Shown here one piece after another: positions 10,666 to 23,304 of a stretch of DNA of 64,000 bases. Location: the NCBI GenBank assembly GCA_900239685.1, contig OENT01000162.1, forward strand, positions 1-64,000, read 5' to 3'. The stretch comes from Rotaria macrura (lineage: Eukaryota; Rotifera; Eurotatoria; Philodinida; Philodinidae). Position 1 is the stretch's first letter. The number at the start of each line of letters is the position of its first letter. A program made the position numbers and the translations under genes. Under the pieces are notes generated by a model, which was not told the DNA's origin, ran no database searches, and saw nothing but the letters and a program-made list of their open reading frames with translations.

Positions 10666-13600
10666 ATGAACAATGCACATGTAGAAGATTATGCCACAAA
10701 CTTTCATTTAACGAAATTAAAATCCTCAATTAGCTTATGTGTTTTATCGCGCGAATCAGAACAAACATTGAAAATCATGAGTCAACATAAAATCGACAAT
10801 GACACCGAACTGAATACTGCTGTAGGAAAGAAGCCAGAAAACATGGCATTCGCCTATTCCTTCAATGTTGAAACACCGAGTCAACTTGTCGATATACTGA
10901 CTGATCAAAGTAAATCCCATAGTTTTTCTTTCTCTTGCTCTCTTTTATAATTGTAATCAAAAGGAGTCTATTTACCAATGGATATTAGTCTCAATCAAAT
11001 GGCAAATATACGTTTTATAATTATAACACATCGTCTACGTCACATACCGTTTGATATACTAAATATTGACGATGTTTGGTTTGTAGATAAAGTATTTCAT
11101 CCTGAATTAAGCAATCATCTAAAACAAGGAGATCGTCTTCTTGTAAGTTAAATATCATTGATAGGTTGTGTACGCATTCTAAAATAATATTTACATTGAT
11201 AAATTGAAGATTATAAATAAAACAATGATTTCTGATCAATTACAAGAAATAGATATATTTAAATTGATTCTACATTCACCAATACCATTTGTTGTGTGGG
11301 TTACTTGGGATTCCGGTAATGCTTATAAAATTGATCTAGTTCAATTCAATATTGAAACTTCTTTCTTATTGATACAGATGTATTTTTGAAGTATCAAACT
11401 AGACTACAAGTAGCTAAAAATGAAGTTGACTATCTCAATGCAAAAGCTTATTTACTTCAAACAAGTCATTGTAATGATATCAGTTTGTATGAAACAAGAA
11501 TGGTACTTATCCTTGTACAATTGACTCTATGTAGATACGATCATCTCGCATTCGTTATTGCTGATGCTCTTCAAAATCCAAAGGACGATATCGGTAAGAT
11601 CAAGATTTCATGTCACATGAGGGAGAGAAAGAGACATGCGTCGGGTCAAGTTTTTTGGTAAAATAGCTAAAGGTCGAATGGAAAATGTAGATCAAAAATC
11701 AAAATATTGAAAAGGAGAATTCAGAAGTGTTTAGATCTGCAAGTAAGATGGAGATGTGCATGTATTGTAAGCAGTGACTGCAGCCTGGACAGTAACTGAA
11801 GAGAAGATCTCTCTATTCAAAACCACCGAAACACTTTACAACCACACTACACTCATGCATATTGATAGAGAAATTCACAGAGTGTTGCAACCAGCATCTT
11901 GTATCCCATAGACAGTAAGTGAAATGTTTCGAGTGACACATGAACTGTTACCGACAGCGCTAAGGTACTGTAGATAACATCAAAAGTGCTACTGATAAAA
12001 TTTTAAACGGCGATTATTAATAATTAGTGACATGTTTCGCTAGTTCTTCAAAATCTATATTGAATACATATAGTAGAATTAATAATTATCTTGGCATAGT
12101 CTTTGCACTTTGAAATGAATTAAAGCGAATGCCAATCATGCTGAAGATTCAGTGTTACTGATTAAAAGTAATACAAAAGCATTAGCATTGCAAATAAACA
12201 ATGCTAATGATACTTGTCGGCTCTGCCTAAACAACTTCCTTGCTGCAACTCTACAGGGAATCTTTTGAAAGTTGAGCGAAGCACACAAAAGTTTGTCATT
12301 GAAATATGGGCTGAGAATACGAAGAACTCAAGAAAAAACAATAAAAAAAATTTCTATAGAAGTTGCTGAAGAACCCCTGGTGAGTCTCTGAAGGACAATC
12401 AGAAATTCACCAGAGACTCTTCTGGAATCCTTCTGCAATGGTTCAAATGTCTTTTTGATTTGGAATCTTGGCATTGTCGACTGATATTCTATAAGAAATT
12501 TTCTTGTTTTTGCTCAAGTCCCTACCCATTCCAGATAAGGATTCAACGAGAACTTCGGCAATCTGTGAGGAGTTGCTTAGAAAATCGACTAGGGATCCAC
12601 CCACAGCTACACTATATCCATATCTATTTAATGTTCATGCCCACATTTGAAGTAGACACTTTCATAGTTATTTTCACCTTTTGATAGTTTTCTTCCACAT
12701 TCTCACTTTCGACCTTTAATCACTTATTCAACGTTTTCATGCTCTGTACCGTGATTGAGAAAATTTTTCTTTACTTTACATCGGCTTGTCTAGTTTTGTA
12801 AAAAGGATTTAGTATCGTTTTTGTATCTTAGTGCAACAAGAGAATAGAACAATTGACAATTATTCGAAAGCAATCTGAATATCAGAAAATGAGTGTGGAA
12901 TGTTATTTTTTTTCTCGACTCATCAAACTTTTGCTAGGCAAGTGCACGAAATTTTTCTAGATATACAGTAAGAAGTATGATCTGCTAGTTCATCATAATC
13001 CTTAGTAGATCGAAACATTTATTTGTTGAACCTCTAAATTTAACCAACACAAATCAATAGAACAGATTAGTTTAACCCTACTCATTCCTTTTTCACCTAT
13101 AACTGTCAATATTCGTATATGATAGGTAATCTCTTCGTAGAACTCAATCAAAATGTACAATATCCAATTATACATTCAAATATACGTACAGCCGACGACA
13201 AAACAAAATTAATGATGACGAAAATACATGCTCAATTACTTGAAGTCTATCATTGACAAAATGAATCTAATGTTAAATATTGAATAATGATAGTTTTAGG
13301 GACAACAACGAGATCTACTCAAATCTCAGGATTTTATGATTAAAGGTGTTCCTTATCTGATGGATATAGCTTATTATTGCTCGAGTGCAGGCTATGGTAT
13401 TCATACAACAGAGATTATCTTGTACGAAATCGTTTTTCTTCATATATAAACTAAATAGAGTTGCTGTCTATTATTTTTATGATAGACTTTGGTCAGCGAT
13501 GAAACGTTTAAATGATGAAATTCATTGTACGGAGATGAAATTTTGGGGGAAAATTTTTGGACTTAATTGTGATTATTATATTATTCAAGTAATTTCACTT

Positions 13601-15552
13601 TTTTTTCGAAACTCTCAAGTTGCTAGAACACATTCTTCTAGCGTCAACATTGAGAAACATGATGGCTCTATCATCTAATTGTAACTAGTTTAAATTTCTA
13701 CTACTGATTATCTCTCTAAAGATAATACAGGGGTGACTTTCAACAAGACTAAAATCCTACACAACGTTGTTCCTATCGACTTTGAATAAGATCTTTGATT
13801 TTCAATTATCTAGAAGTTCTGAAGACAGACATCTAGAATTCAAAGTCAAATTTAAACATGACGTTCGTTTGCAGGAGCCATTTTTCATTTGTCTATCATG
13901 AACTATATCGATCGAATAGTTTTAAAAAATCGAGTTATGCCGAGGAAATTTAGAAGATCGAGAGTTGACAGTGTCGAAAATTCTCTCACGAATTTAAAAT
14001 CGAATTCTCAAAACTCTTGTCTTTACTTGAAGTTTGTTTTGTCTATAATTAAATGACATGAAGTAAAAGTCGATTTCATAGTTCATGTCAACTTGAGGAA
14101 TGTTAAGCGTGCGTATAATAACTTTCCATGCATTGCTTACTATAAATATCGATTGTAGAAAGGCTTCTATCTCTAACGATATTTGTTTTCCTTACTTAAA
14201 ACTAGTCCACAATGGATGATTTCATCAAAATTAAGAAAAATTTCTATTTTAAAAGGTTCAACACGACACAGAAATTCCATACGATGAGATCGATATTATT
14301 AATCGATCAGTCAATCGAAAGCATTCGTCAATATCGAAACAATCAAAACTTCGAATGGTAACAGTACCTAAACAGGAACAAGTAAAAAACGAAATCGACT
14401 TTCATAATTAAATAATTTTAGATACTATGTGATTATTTCTTAAGAAAGAATTATCACTCGAAATTCCGAGTGAACCCCATGGTACCGGTACTAATGAATA
14501 CACTTATTTTGTGACGAATTCACCTGGTCTTCCATGGGTAAAATTACCTGATGTTAAACCGACTTTAATTGATCATGCAAGAAAGATTCGATGCTTTTTT
14601 ACTGGCTGCCTTTCATCAAAAGTCAATGGGTTTCCAGCATATCCGGGTTTAGAAAAAGATTACTTACGAGCACAGATTGCTCGTATTACAGCAACAACAC
14701 ATATATCACCGACTGGATTTTATATTCTTGCCGATGATGATGAAGAAGAAGGAGAAGGAGAAATGAATCCTAGTGATCAAAGAAAAGGTAAAACTAATTT
14801 CAGTATTAAATCGCTCAAAAAAAAACGAATGGAATAAGAATAGATCCAAATATTATAATCAATCCTAACTTTAATAATGATCCGACAAATTTCTTGACAA
14901 CAGAACTATTAGCTGATACTAATTTACAAGAATGGGTACATTCTCAGGCTGAAATATTATCACAAGGACGTACTCGTTATTGGCATCAAATGTCTACCAA
15001 AACAACAGTTTTAAGTCAACGAGAAGAAGACGATGATTATGAAGCAACAACAGACAAGTATAACATGGAGATTCCTGCACCACGTTTACAACCTATCGGT
15101 GATGATAATGTTCTGTACACTAATCAAAGTCCGTGGTCGATCGGTTTAACAATGTCTTTAATGCAAGAATACAGTTTGTGCTGTGTAAGATCAAATCTTT
15201 GGCCAGGTGCTTTCACTATTGGTAATGCTAAGTAAGCAGATTTACATCGCTCTATATATATATACATGAATTGAGTTCAATGACAGACGAATTTCATTTT
15301 TTGACTTTTAGGAATTATTTTAATTTATATATTGGCTGGGGACAAAAATATGGGCAATTTAATCCATCCATGCTTTCTCCTCCTGAAATAGAATTGACAG
15401 AACAATTCATAGAAAGAAACGATCCAACAGTTGAACTTGAAAAAGCTATACAAGACGCTCAACGTGAAAGTCTTTTAAACTCGTCATCTGAAGACTATAC
15501 TAGTGCAGAAGATAATAATGATGAAACGTTTATCGAAGAAGAAGAAGATTAG
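10666..15552 (+). CDS. Radial spoke head protein (RSPH4A/6A family) with an N-terminal PDZ-like domain
   Basis: Eleven phase-consistent exons: 10666-10909, 10964-11142, 11210-11315, 11378-11593, 13126-13244, 13300-13421, 13486-13588, 14256-14381, 14445-14787, 14844-15231 and 15312-15552, giving about 728 aa. From about residue 180 the protein follows radial spoke head proteins of motile cilia: AKAYLLQTS, VPYLMDIAYYCSSAGYGI, FWGKIFGL, YFVTNSPGLPWVKLPDV, DYLRAQIARITATTHISPTG, LWPGAFTIGNAKNYFNLYIG, and an acidic C-terminus. Together these form the spoke head that touches the central pair. Upstream, exons 2-3 encode a segment reading like a PDZ fold (VWFVDKVF, HLKQGDRLLIINKTMI, FKLILHSPIPFVVWVTW). 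No Met precedes the spoke domain within its own first exon, which supports one joined gene. Intron 4 is 1.5 kb, unusually long here. Exon 8 (14256-14381) is poorly conserved and the least certain. Confidence 0.8.
11594..13125. other. Long intron of the radial spoke gene, possible insertion
   Basis: Most introns in this window are 50-70 nt, whereas this one is 1532 nt. Its middle part (about 11740-12720) looks less AT-rich and includes a short hairpin in which GAGTCTCTG (about 12376) pairs with CAGAGACTC (about 12412). No transposase or reverse transcriptase frame is visible, and I could not define terminal repeats or a target duplication. It may be a decayed element or only a long intron. Confidence 0.3.
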
Positions 15553-17607
15553 AAATCAGTTTCATTGTTATCATCTTTTGACATGGTGTGAAATGAGTTC
15601 TCACTTTACTTTACATGTACTGCAATACTCTTCTTACATTATCAAAAGAGCTAGCAAATGATGAACTAGTGAAGCAAGAAGTTTTCTATAATATATCTGA
15701 TATTGTCTCTTTTTCGAGAGAATGTTGAGTGTTATATACAATGAATAAATTTACTTATTCACGATGAACATTTCAGATTAGTGTAGTTATGTGTAGTAAC
15801 TGGCGTTGTCAGAAGGAATAGACAAATGTTCAATAGTTTTCTTATCAGTACAAGAAAGAATTCAAGCATTCTTAAAAAAATAGGTTCATCTAGTAAATAT
15901 AGTGATACAACTTCTCAATAAATAGATTCGTAAACAAAAGATTATTTGTCGTGATACTGAAGGGTTTTTCAAAAGAAAGAAAATCCATATATTGCAGGAT
16001 AGTTATAATACAATTCCAATTATACCTCACCATGGAACCAGTCTGAATAATGGCTTCATGTCACATTCATATGTAACAATCATAATTTTTTCATTATCAA
16101 GTTCGAATTTCTTTCTTAAACTTTCAAAGTATCCAAGGGTAAGATAGTATGAGAGAACATAAACTTACGATAAAATGTTTGTCAATCGTAGGCTTCATCA
16201 TCCTTCAAACACCCTGACACTTTTACTTCGAGTCAAGGATCTATTCTTCGTACATAGTATGCTACATGAATTTTCGAGCTAAATATGCGTGTGTGTGTGT
16301 TCGAGTTAAACGGGAGTAGTTTTTTCGTGTTGGTCACTACTTCTTCCTCGCATAGGCCTTTCTCGAATAATTGAGTATATTTGAATGTGAAGTGATTTAA
16401 CATGCTCGTTGTACTTTCAGATGCTCTATCAAACAGTATCGATCTCGCTAAAGTCAATTGATTGAATACGGCGGCATGATTGGTTCGCTGAGAAAATTTC
16501 AGACTTCAAATTACTCAGGAAACGGTCCTCATCTAGTAAGCTTACTGCTATGCACATTTCTCAACTTTGCTAATAGTCTTATGAGAAGACTCTTCCAAGA
16601 ATAAATGCACCATTTCACGTTCTTTAAGCGATATTAGTCGGAATTCATTTTAGGCTCTTGAAACATAGAAACATGAAAAAATCAATGAAATCCTCAAAAA
16701 GAATCTCAAGAGAAATGATAATTGTTTTGTTTGGTAGAGTAGACATGGCTCTATCGATTGGTGTAAAACCATAACTGTATTGATTATACTTTCAAGATTA
16801 GAAAGTTGACAGAAGAAAATTTTCAAAAATCTAAATATTCATACTGTTCCTATTAGACATCAAAAAGTAGAGTATTCCCTTTATATCAGAAGGCTTCTCT
16901 TGAAAAGTCTGAAATTTGAGTTCTATACTTCATCTCATTCCTATTAAAAATAAATTTTGGAAAATGTTGACTCATTTTCTTTTATTTTAAAATGAACTAT
17001 AGATTTGACTAATGCCCAGTCAACATCATGTAGTAGAATAGACGAATGAATGTTTTGTGTTAGTAATCTCACAGCAATTTTCTTTTCATCCGTTATCAAT
17101 GATAGAGAACTTTTCATTGGAGCAATTCAACATTTTACTTAAGATAAATGTATATGCTAGGATGATATCATCTTGTGATTTCGTTTTTAATGTCCATTTC
17201 TCATACGTTCTTGTTTGATACATGATTATGAAAGAAAGAACGAGTAAACAAAAGGAAATAACGCATGTATACTTAATACCGCTATCCATATCCTGTTGTT
17301 ATCCAAAAAAATACTAAACACATACACAGACAAATACTCGCGGCTTTATCACCGGCAGAAGAAGAAAACGAAGGAAAAATGCAATTACTCTTCATAGTTT
17401 CTTTTTCGTTCACCGTCGGAAATCGTTTCTGTTATAGATCTATCCATCTTGACAAATAATAGGAGATTGTAGAAGGTTTCCAGTTTAAAAAAAGAACAGA
17501 CGAAGACGATGTTATAACAAAGGAGAGATAGAGAGACAAAAGAAAAGAGAGACATGCGTTTAGCGATCGTTCTCATCATTCTATTAGTAATAAAGTATAA
17601 ATTTTTT
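15553..17607. other. Intergenic; holds a short relic resembling the foldback element
   Basis: Convergent 3' ends of the radial spoke gene (+) and importin alpha (-) flank this 2 kb stretch. No gene is visible. At about 16733-16780 the complement reads GATAGAGCCATGTCTACTCT, close to the GATAGAGC-ATTGGCTACTCT core of the foldback arms near 3840 and 4330. That suggests a degraded related copy. A short (GT)n tract lies near 16290. Confidence 0.3.
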
Positions 17608-20600
17608 TTAAAATTGAAATGGTCCTTGTGCTGGTTGTTGATTTGTATTCACACCCGGAGCAGTCATTTGTCCATTTGTTGTCGATGTTACTTGATTATT
17701 AGTTGTACCAAATTCAAATGGTGCAGATTCTCCCTGCTGTGGTAAGTTTTCTTCTTCATCAACGCCGAAATATGTTTCAATGATATGAAAAGCCTTTTGG
17801 TAAATTTCAATATTTTCATGACTTTGTAAGTATTCAATTTTATCCAAACCAAAACATTCTTCAATCATAATGGCATATGGATTAGGTCCATTTGTTCGTT
17901 TAGCTTCAGCTGCGCCTAGTTTTAGTATATTTTCCAAACCATTGAATGCTACTTGAATTATTTTTGTATCTGTGACACTTAATAATTCACATAGCGGTGG
18001 AATAGCTCCTTGATCTATAACATATCTGTGAAGAAAAGGCAGTCATTTGTGTAATAATTATCAAGTGAAACTTTGTCATGTTATTTTCTTTACTTTATTT
18101 GATGTGGTGTACCACCCGACGTAGCATTTGTTACAGCCCAAGCTGCTTCCTTTCGTGTTTTGTGGTCACCATGTTTAAGAATATTAATTAGTGATGGAAA
18201 TATACTCGCATCAATAACAGCCTAGACATTGCAGAAACAGAAGAAATTCTTTCTTAATGAGAAAAGCAACAACACAAAGTATCTCGATTTTTACTTGAAT
18301 TTGACTCTGAATGCCGGCTGTTATATTTGACAATGTCCAACAAGCTTCTTTTTTAATGGATTCTTTTGGACTTTGCAGTAATGTTAACAAATGTGGAAGT
18401 ACACCAGCATCAAGAACAAGCTAGCGAAGATTATGATTAATTGGTTATATGTAGAATATTCATTCATTACCTGTGTTTGTTGATCATCACCTGTAACAAT
18501 ATTTCCGACAGCACGTAAAGCTGATGATTGAACATTCAATATTGGATGTCTGAAAATTTCAAGAATAAAAATTTTTCGTTTCAAAAACAGAGAAATATTC
18601 ATTCGATTATTTACGCCAATAGTTCAACAAGTCTTGTTGTTACGCCTGCTTGAATGACAGCTTGAATTTTTTCGTTAGGTCCATCTGATAAATATGAAAT
18701 AGCCCAGCATGTATCAGCTAATACATCCGAATCAAGATTATAAAGTAAGCGACTAAGTACAGGTAGTGCCGGAGCAACCTAGAGAAAAATTTCCTTATCA
18801 ATTATCACACAAAACAATTTCGTTTGAATTTTATTTTACTTTATTGAAATCAACGGCTGGATTTTTTCCTCGACATAAATTTGATAAACACCATACGGCA
18901 TTGCGAACCATCGTTAAACGTGTATTACGTGAAAAGATACTAAATGAAGTAAAAAACAAAGAATGTTTTTTTATTTTCAAAACTCATGTTTAACATATTT
19001 TCATATGAAAAAATATTTTACTTTAATAAGGGTTGAAGAACACCTGTATCAAGAACATAATCACGACAATCAGGACTATCGCCTGCTATGTTTCCTAATG
19101 CCCAGACAGCCTAAAATAATTTTAAGTACAATGTGAATAAGATCAACATAAACGAAAGAGTTCAATTAGCATTTACTTGTTCTTGAACATCTTCATTTGC
19201 ACTGCTTAATAATTGAACAAACACTGGAACAGCACCAGCATCAATAACATATTTTGTTTGACTTGAATTTCCTGATGCAATATTTGTAAGTGCCCATGCA
19301 GCTTCAAACTAAATTTACAAGAAACTTTTGTTGTTTTTCTTCTTTTCTTTCTATCTTACTTGAATTTGAAAATGTTGATATTTTAAGAGTTCAACAAAAC
19401 GGGGAACTATGCCCGCCGTAATAACCTCATCGATTGGTGGATTTGGTTCTAGAGAGAAAATCTAAACGTACAACCATCACGTTTATCAAGAACAATAAAC
19501 CTTTGGAAAGTAGTTTTCGAAATCGAATCGTTGCCTCAAGCATTTGTTGTGGATCATCGCCAAATAAAGCTGCAACCATTTGACTTGTGATGACCTAGAA
19601 CAAAAATACTCGTGATCCATTTTTAAGAATAGAACAACAAAAATGAAAATTTACAACGTCTTGATACCGTATTTTCTTCATATTAAAACAGTCAAATAAT
19701 AACTGAAGTTATTGATATCAGTCAAATAAGTTCTATGATGCATTCAAGATTCAAGATCAGGCTCGGATGATATAAGAAATATCTTCTCCATACAGAACAC
19801 ATGATTATAACGAAGTGCCCTACCGTCCTCTTTACTAAGTATAGACATCATGACAGGTAACTATAAATATATATGTCACGAACTACAATGACATGCAGAT
19901 CAATAATAACTTAAGTCGTGATAAACGGCAACCCTATGAAAACTACGAACATGAGCGTTAAGTTTGGGACACTTGCACTATGGACACGATGAAAAGTTGT
20001 TCATTTTTTATTTCATCAAGGTTGTGCACAAGATCATATTTGTCTGAGTATGTTGTTTCGATAGGTTTCACAGAGTGCATAGTCTATAGAATGTTATTTT
20101 CAGCAAGATCAAACTAAAGTTTTGATCTTCATATCATTCAAAATTTGGTTCAGTTTGTAACTAGTTCTCAAAGACGTATGTAATTATAACAATTGTTTTT
20201 CGTTCTAAAATAAATCGATTACTTTATGAAAATTCTATCCATGGGCGAAACACATTTTTTTATGAAAATCTATTAACTTTGAAAGTTTCCTAAAGAATCC
20301 ACAAGTTAGTTTTGAAAAATTCTAGTTGAATAATGAATTATTTTGAAGTAAAATTCATGAAATGAAGATCCATTTCGTGTTTTTTCTCAACTCGTTGTTA
20401 TAATTAGTATTTTTCAAGTAAGTAGTTTGACATTTAAAAATTTATAAACTTGAAATACATGTATTTCAAGTATATCGCTAAGTAATTGCGTCACTCATAC
20501 ATATATATATTGGCATTACGATTAATCTACAACTTGTTTTTATCTAATCTGTTAATATTCTATGAAGTGAATCCTTATTTTTGTTTTTGATAATTCAATA

Positions 20601-21015
20601 AAAATAAATAGTCAACGGTAAATTTCAATAAATCGAATGTCCTGATTAAATATGCTGCTATTTATTTCTTGATTTTGGTCAAACAATGATAAATATCATT
20701 CGAACTTTTCTTATGAGCGTATTCAATTCTTACCGGTTCTGAAGGTCCAGGAGGTTGAGTACCAGAACCGGCGACACCAAATTGGGTTGCAGTTTCAGGT
20801 TCATTTGTACTAGCTAGATTTCGTCGTTTGAAATGCTAAATGAAGTAAACATTATACGTAAGATAAAATGAAAAGAGAACTATTTATTTCGTTTGAACCT
20901 GTTCCTCTCGTTTTTGTTTGCGTAAAGTAATATTTAAATCTTCACGTCTTTTACGTAATTCTTCGCTATCAAGCCCTCGATGTTTGTAATTTTTTTGTCG
21001 CGCATCGTTTGACAT
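17608..21015 (-). CDS. KPNA: Importin subunit alpha (karyopherin alpha)
   Basis: Twelve phase-consistent exons: 21015-20899, 20835-20734, 19594-19501, 19448-19360, 19308-19177, 19110-19022, 18939-18840, 18778-18615, 18549-18471, 18420-18295, 18221-18094 and 18025-17608, about 545 aa. The N-terminus ([16 protein letters not shown], then [19 protein letters not shown] and HFKRRN) is an importin-beta-binding domain. Next come [17 protein letters not shown] and about ten ARM repeats with the conserved tryptophan/asparagine ladder that grips nuclear localisation signals: [73 protein letters not shown] and [13 protein letters not shown]. The C-terminus ([25 protein letters not shown]) is typical. 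The protein carries cargo into the nucleus with importin beta. The N-terminus looks closest to the KPNA1/5/6 group. Intron 2 is about 1.1 kb. The start is the first ATG before the importin-beta-binding domain. Confidence 0.95.
20449..20470. repeat. Perfect 22-bp palindrome in importin alpha intron 2
   Basis: The sequence reads identically on both strands, centred on ACATGT (arm CTTGAAATACA). It lies in the long second intron of the importin alpha gene. It may be a binding site for a dimeric factor or a chance feature of AT-rich DNA; nothing in the sequence decides. Confidence 0.5.
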
Positions 21016-21954
21016 AATTCCTTTTTTTTATTGAAAAGGAAGTATTGATTGAGTATGTGTTATATCTAAAATAAGAGAGAATTTGAGTAAATAAATAGAA
21101 CTTTATTGGTTCGATAAAAAAGAAAAACGAAAATATATTTTCTTTCAGAATGCATAAACAACCGAACGAATGTGAATTTTCATATTGAGTAAGCAGTTGT
21201 CGAAAATGTCTCTTGTGTTCTGTTTATCAAAAATGAATCATGTTATGCAATAACTATTATCTTGCATTTATTCATCGCGATAATGTTTGACTAAATTTGG
21301 TTTATTCCTTGTTTAATAGTCAAGTACAGTTCTCTAACAATAAATAACATTGAACAGAGACGCGCGTAAGTGTTATCAAAAAAAGAGGAAGAAAGTGAAA
21401 ATGAAATGAAATTCAAAATGATCCCTACGCAGACATTGCATGATAATAGGCCATAATGACGAAAAAGAAGTATGAAAATAATAGTCATACAAAAAGGCAC
21501 ACGACCGTTGCGTATATGATCTTGTCGGGCGGCCTTTGAGCTGGCTTATTTTTCTTTCTTTCCGATTCGGTTGGTCAAAACCATCATTGGAGAGGTTTTA
21601 AGGAAAAGTAATGAATCGATTATTGAACAACCTTTCATGATCTAATAGCAAAACAAAAGGGTATGAAAAAAAATAATTCATAGAAAAATGTCACATGAAT
21701 ATTCTTTGAAGAAAAAAAATATATTGTTCTTCCATTTTTCATGTATTTATTTTCACAAAAAAATAAAAGTATTTCAAATAACCAATACTACAGATGTCAC
21801 TCTGTACCATTGAAGTATAACACAACATTTCACATGAAGAAATTATTTTAGTTCATCAAACAAGTTTTCGACTCTTTTTATTGTATTTGTATTCTCTAAA
21901 ATCGTATGATTTCATTGCAAAAGAAGAAAACAAAAAAAAAGCAGAAGAAATCAT
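21016..21954. other. Intergenic, promoter side of importin alpha
   Basis: This 0.9 kb stretch separates the importin alpha start from the 3' end of the F-box/WD40 gene on the same strand. Homopolymer runs are frequent. A slightly GC-richer patch with TCGGGCGGCC lies near 21525. No coding frame with support was seen. The spacing is too wide to suggest an operon with the upstream gene. Confidence 0.35.
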
Positions 21955-23264
21955 TTAATTTTCATTGATTCCCGGTGCAAAATTCAAAATTCTAACTAAA
22001 CAATCATCAGCAACTGTAACAATATGATTTCGATCAACATATATACAATTTATTTTGACAACCTCATTATTCTGTGTATTGTATGTATGTTGACTTGCAA
22101 TACTAAAAAGAAAAAGAAAGAATTTTCCACGTAGATATGTATAAATCAATTCGTCTTTAAATTGATATGAATATACTTATTAAAATCCCAATATTTAACA
22201 AAACCATCTTGTCCGGCTGAGACAAGTGATGGTTGTTTATCTTCGTCACTTAAGAGAACTAATTGAACACTTTCAATTCTACAATGAAAACGACAACGAA
22301 ATCAAGTTGAGAAATTTGAATACCATCATGCTAATAATTACCGTCCTCGATGTTCATGTGTTTCCATTATCTTTTGAACATGACATGGTCGTGATTCTGT
22401 TAAATTCACTTTATAGATCATAATATGAACACCAAATGCATAAGCTACATGACCATGTTGAAGTGATACACTCATTATATAGTCATCTGTGGTTGCATAT
22501 AAAACTTTCACACATTGAGTTGTTGTTAAGGACCATAATCGAACTGTCTGCAAAATGAATAGTCGTATTTAATCACTATATATATATATATGTTGAGGTC
22601 AAAATGGAGATTTTGTCTAATTTAAAATTTGACCGGACAACATTAGGATTTGATTCGAGAGAAATTCAAACAATCGACATTATTAACACGGAAGTATCAG
22701 AATGTTTTTTTACTAATGTATATCTTTTTTTCCTAACATATTAACAAATCATGATACTTTAGTCTATTTGTCCATGTTGGAACAACTATCACGTTTTGAA
22801 TGACATTTTGAGGAACAAAACACTCCCGGTTTTTTTACATGAACATTGTTTCGTACCGCACTTGCCCTGAAAATCATAAGTGCAAGCAGTTGTTGATCCA
22901 CGTACGTAGAGTTTATACGCTTCAATAAATGTAATGTTTTGTAAATTCCTATTAGCAATTTGTTGTAAATTTTCTGGACAAGCCATTTTTAGTTCAATAA
23001 ATTCTCCAACTGAATCTTAATTTTCTAATTTACCATAGTTGGAAGCCAATTTAAACGTAACTTGCTCACCTTTTTCCTATTCTTTTTCAATTCCCTTTCA
23101 CTTCTAATGAAGCACACGACTGTTTGAATTTATCTCTAATCAAATCGTAACTTTTTCCAGTCAAAATTAGAATCTCAATTTTGTCTGAAAAACTTCTAGC
23201 CTATCGTGGGATTCCCATTTCGTCTAGTCAAATTTAAAATTTGACTAAATCTCAATTTTGCTCC

Positions 23265-23304
<40 letters not shown>

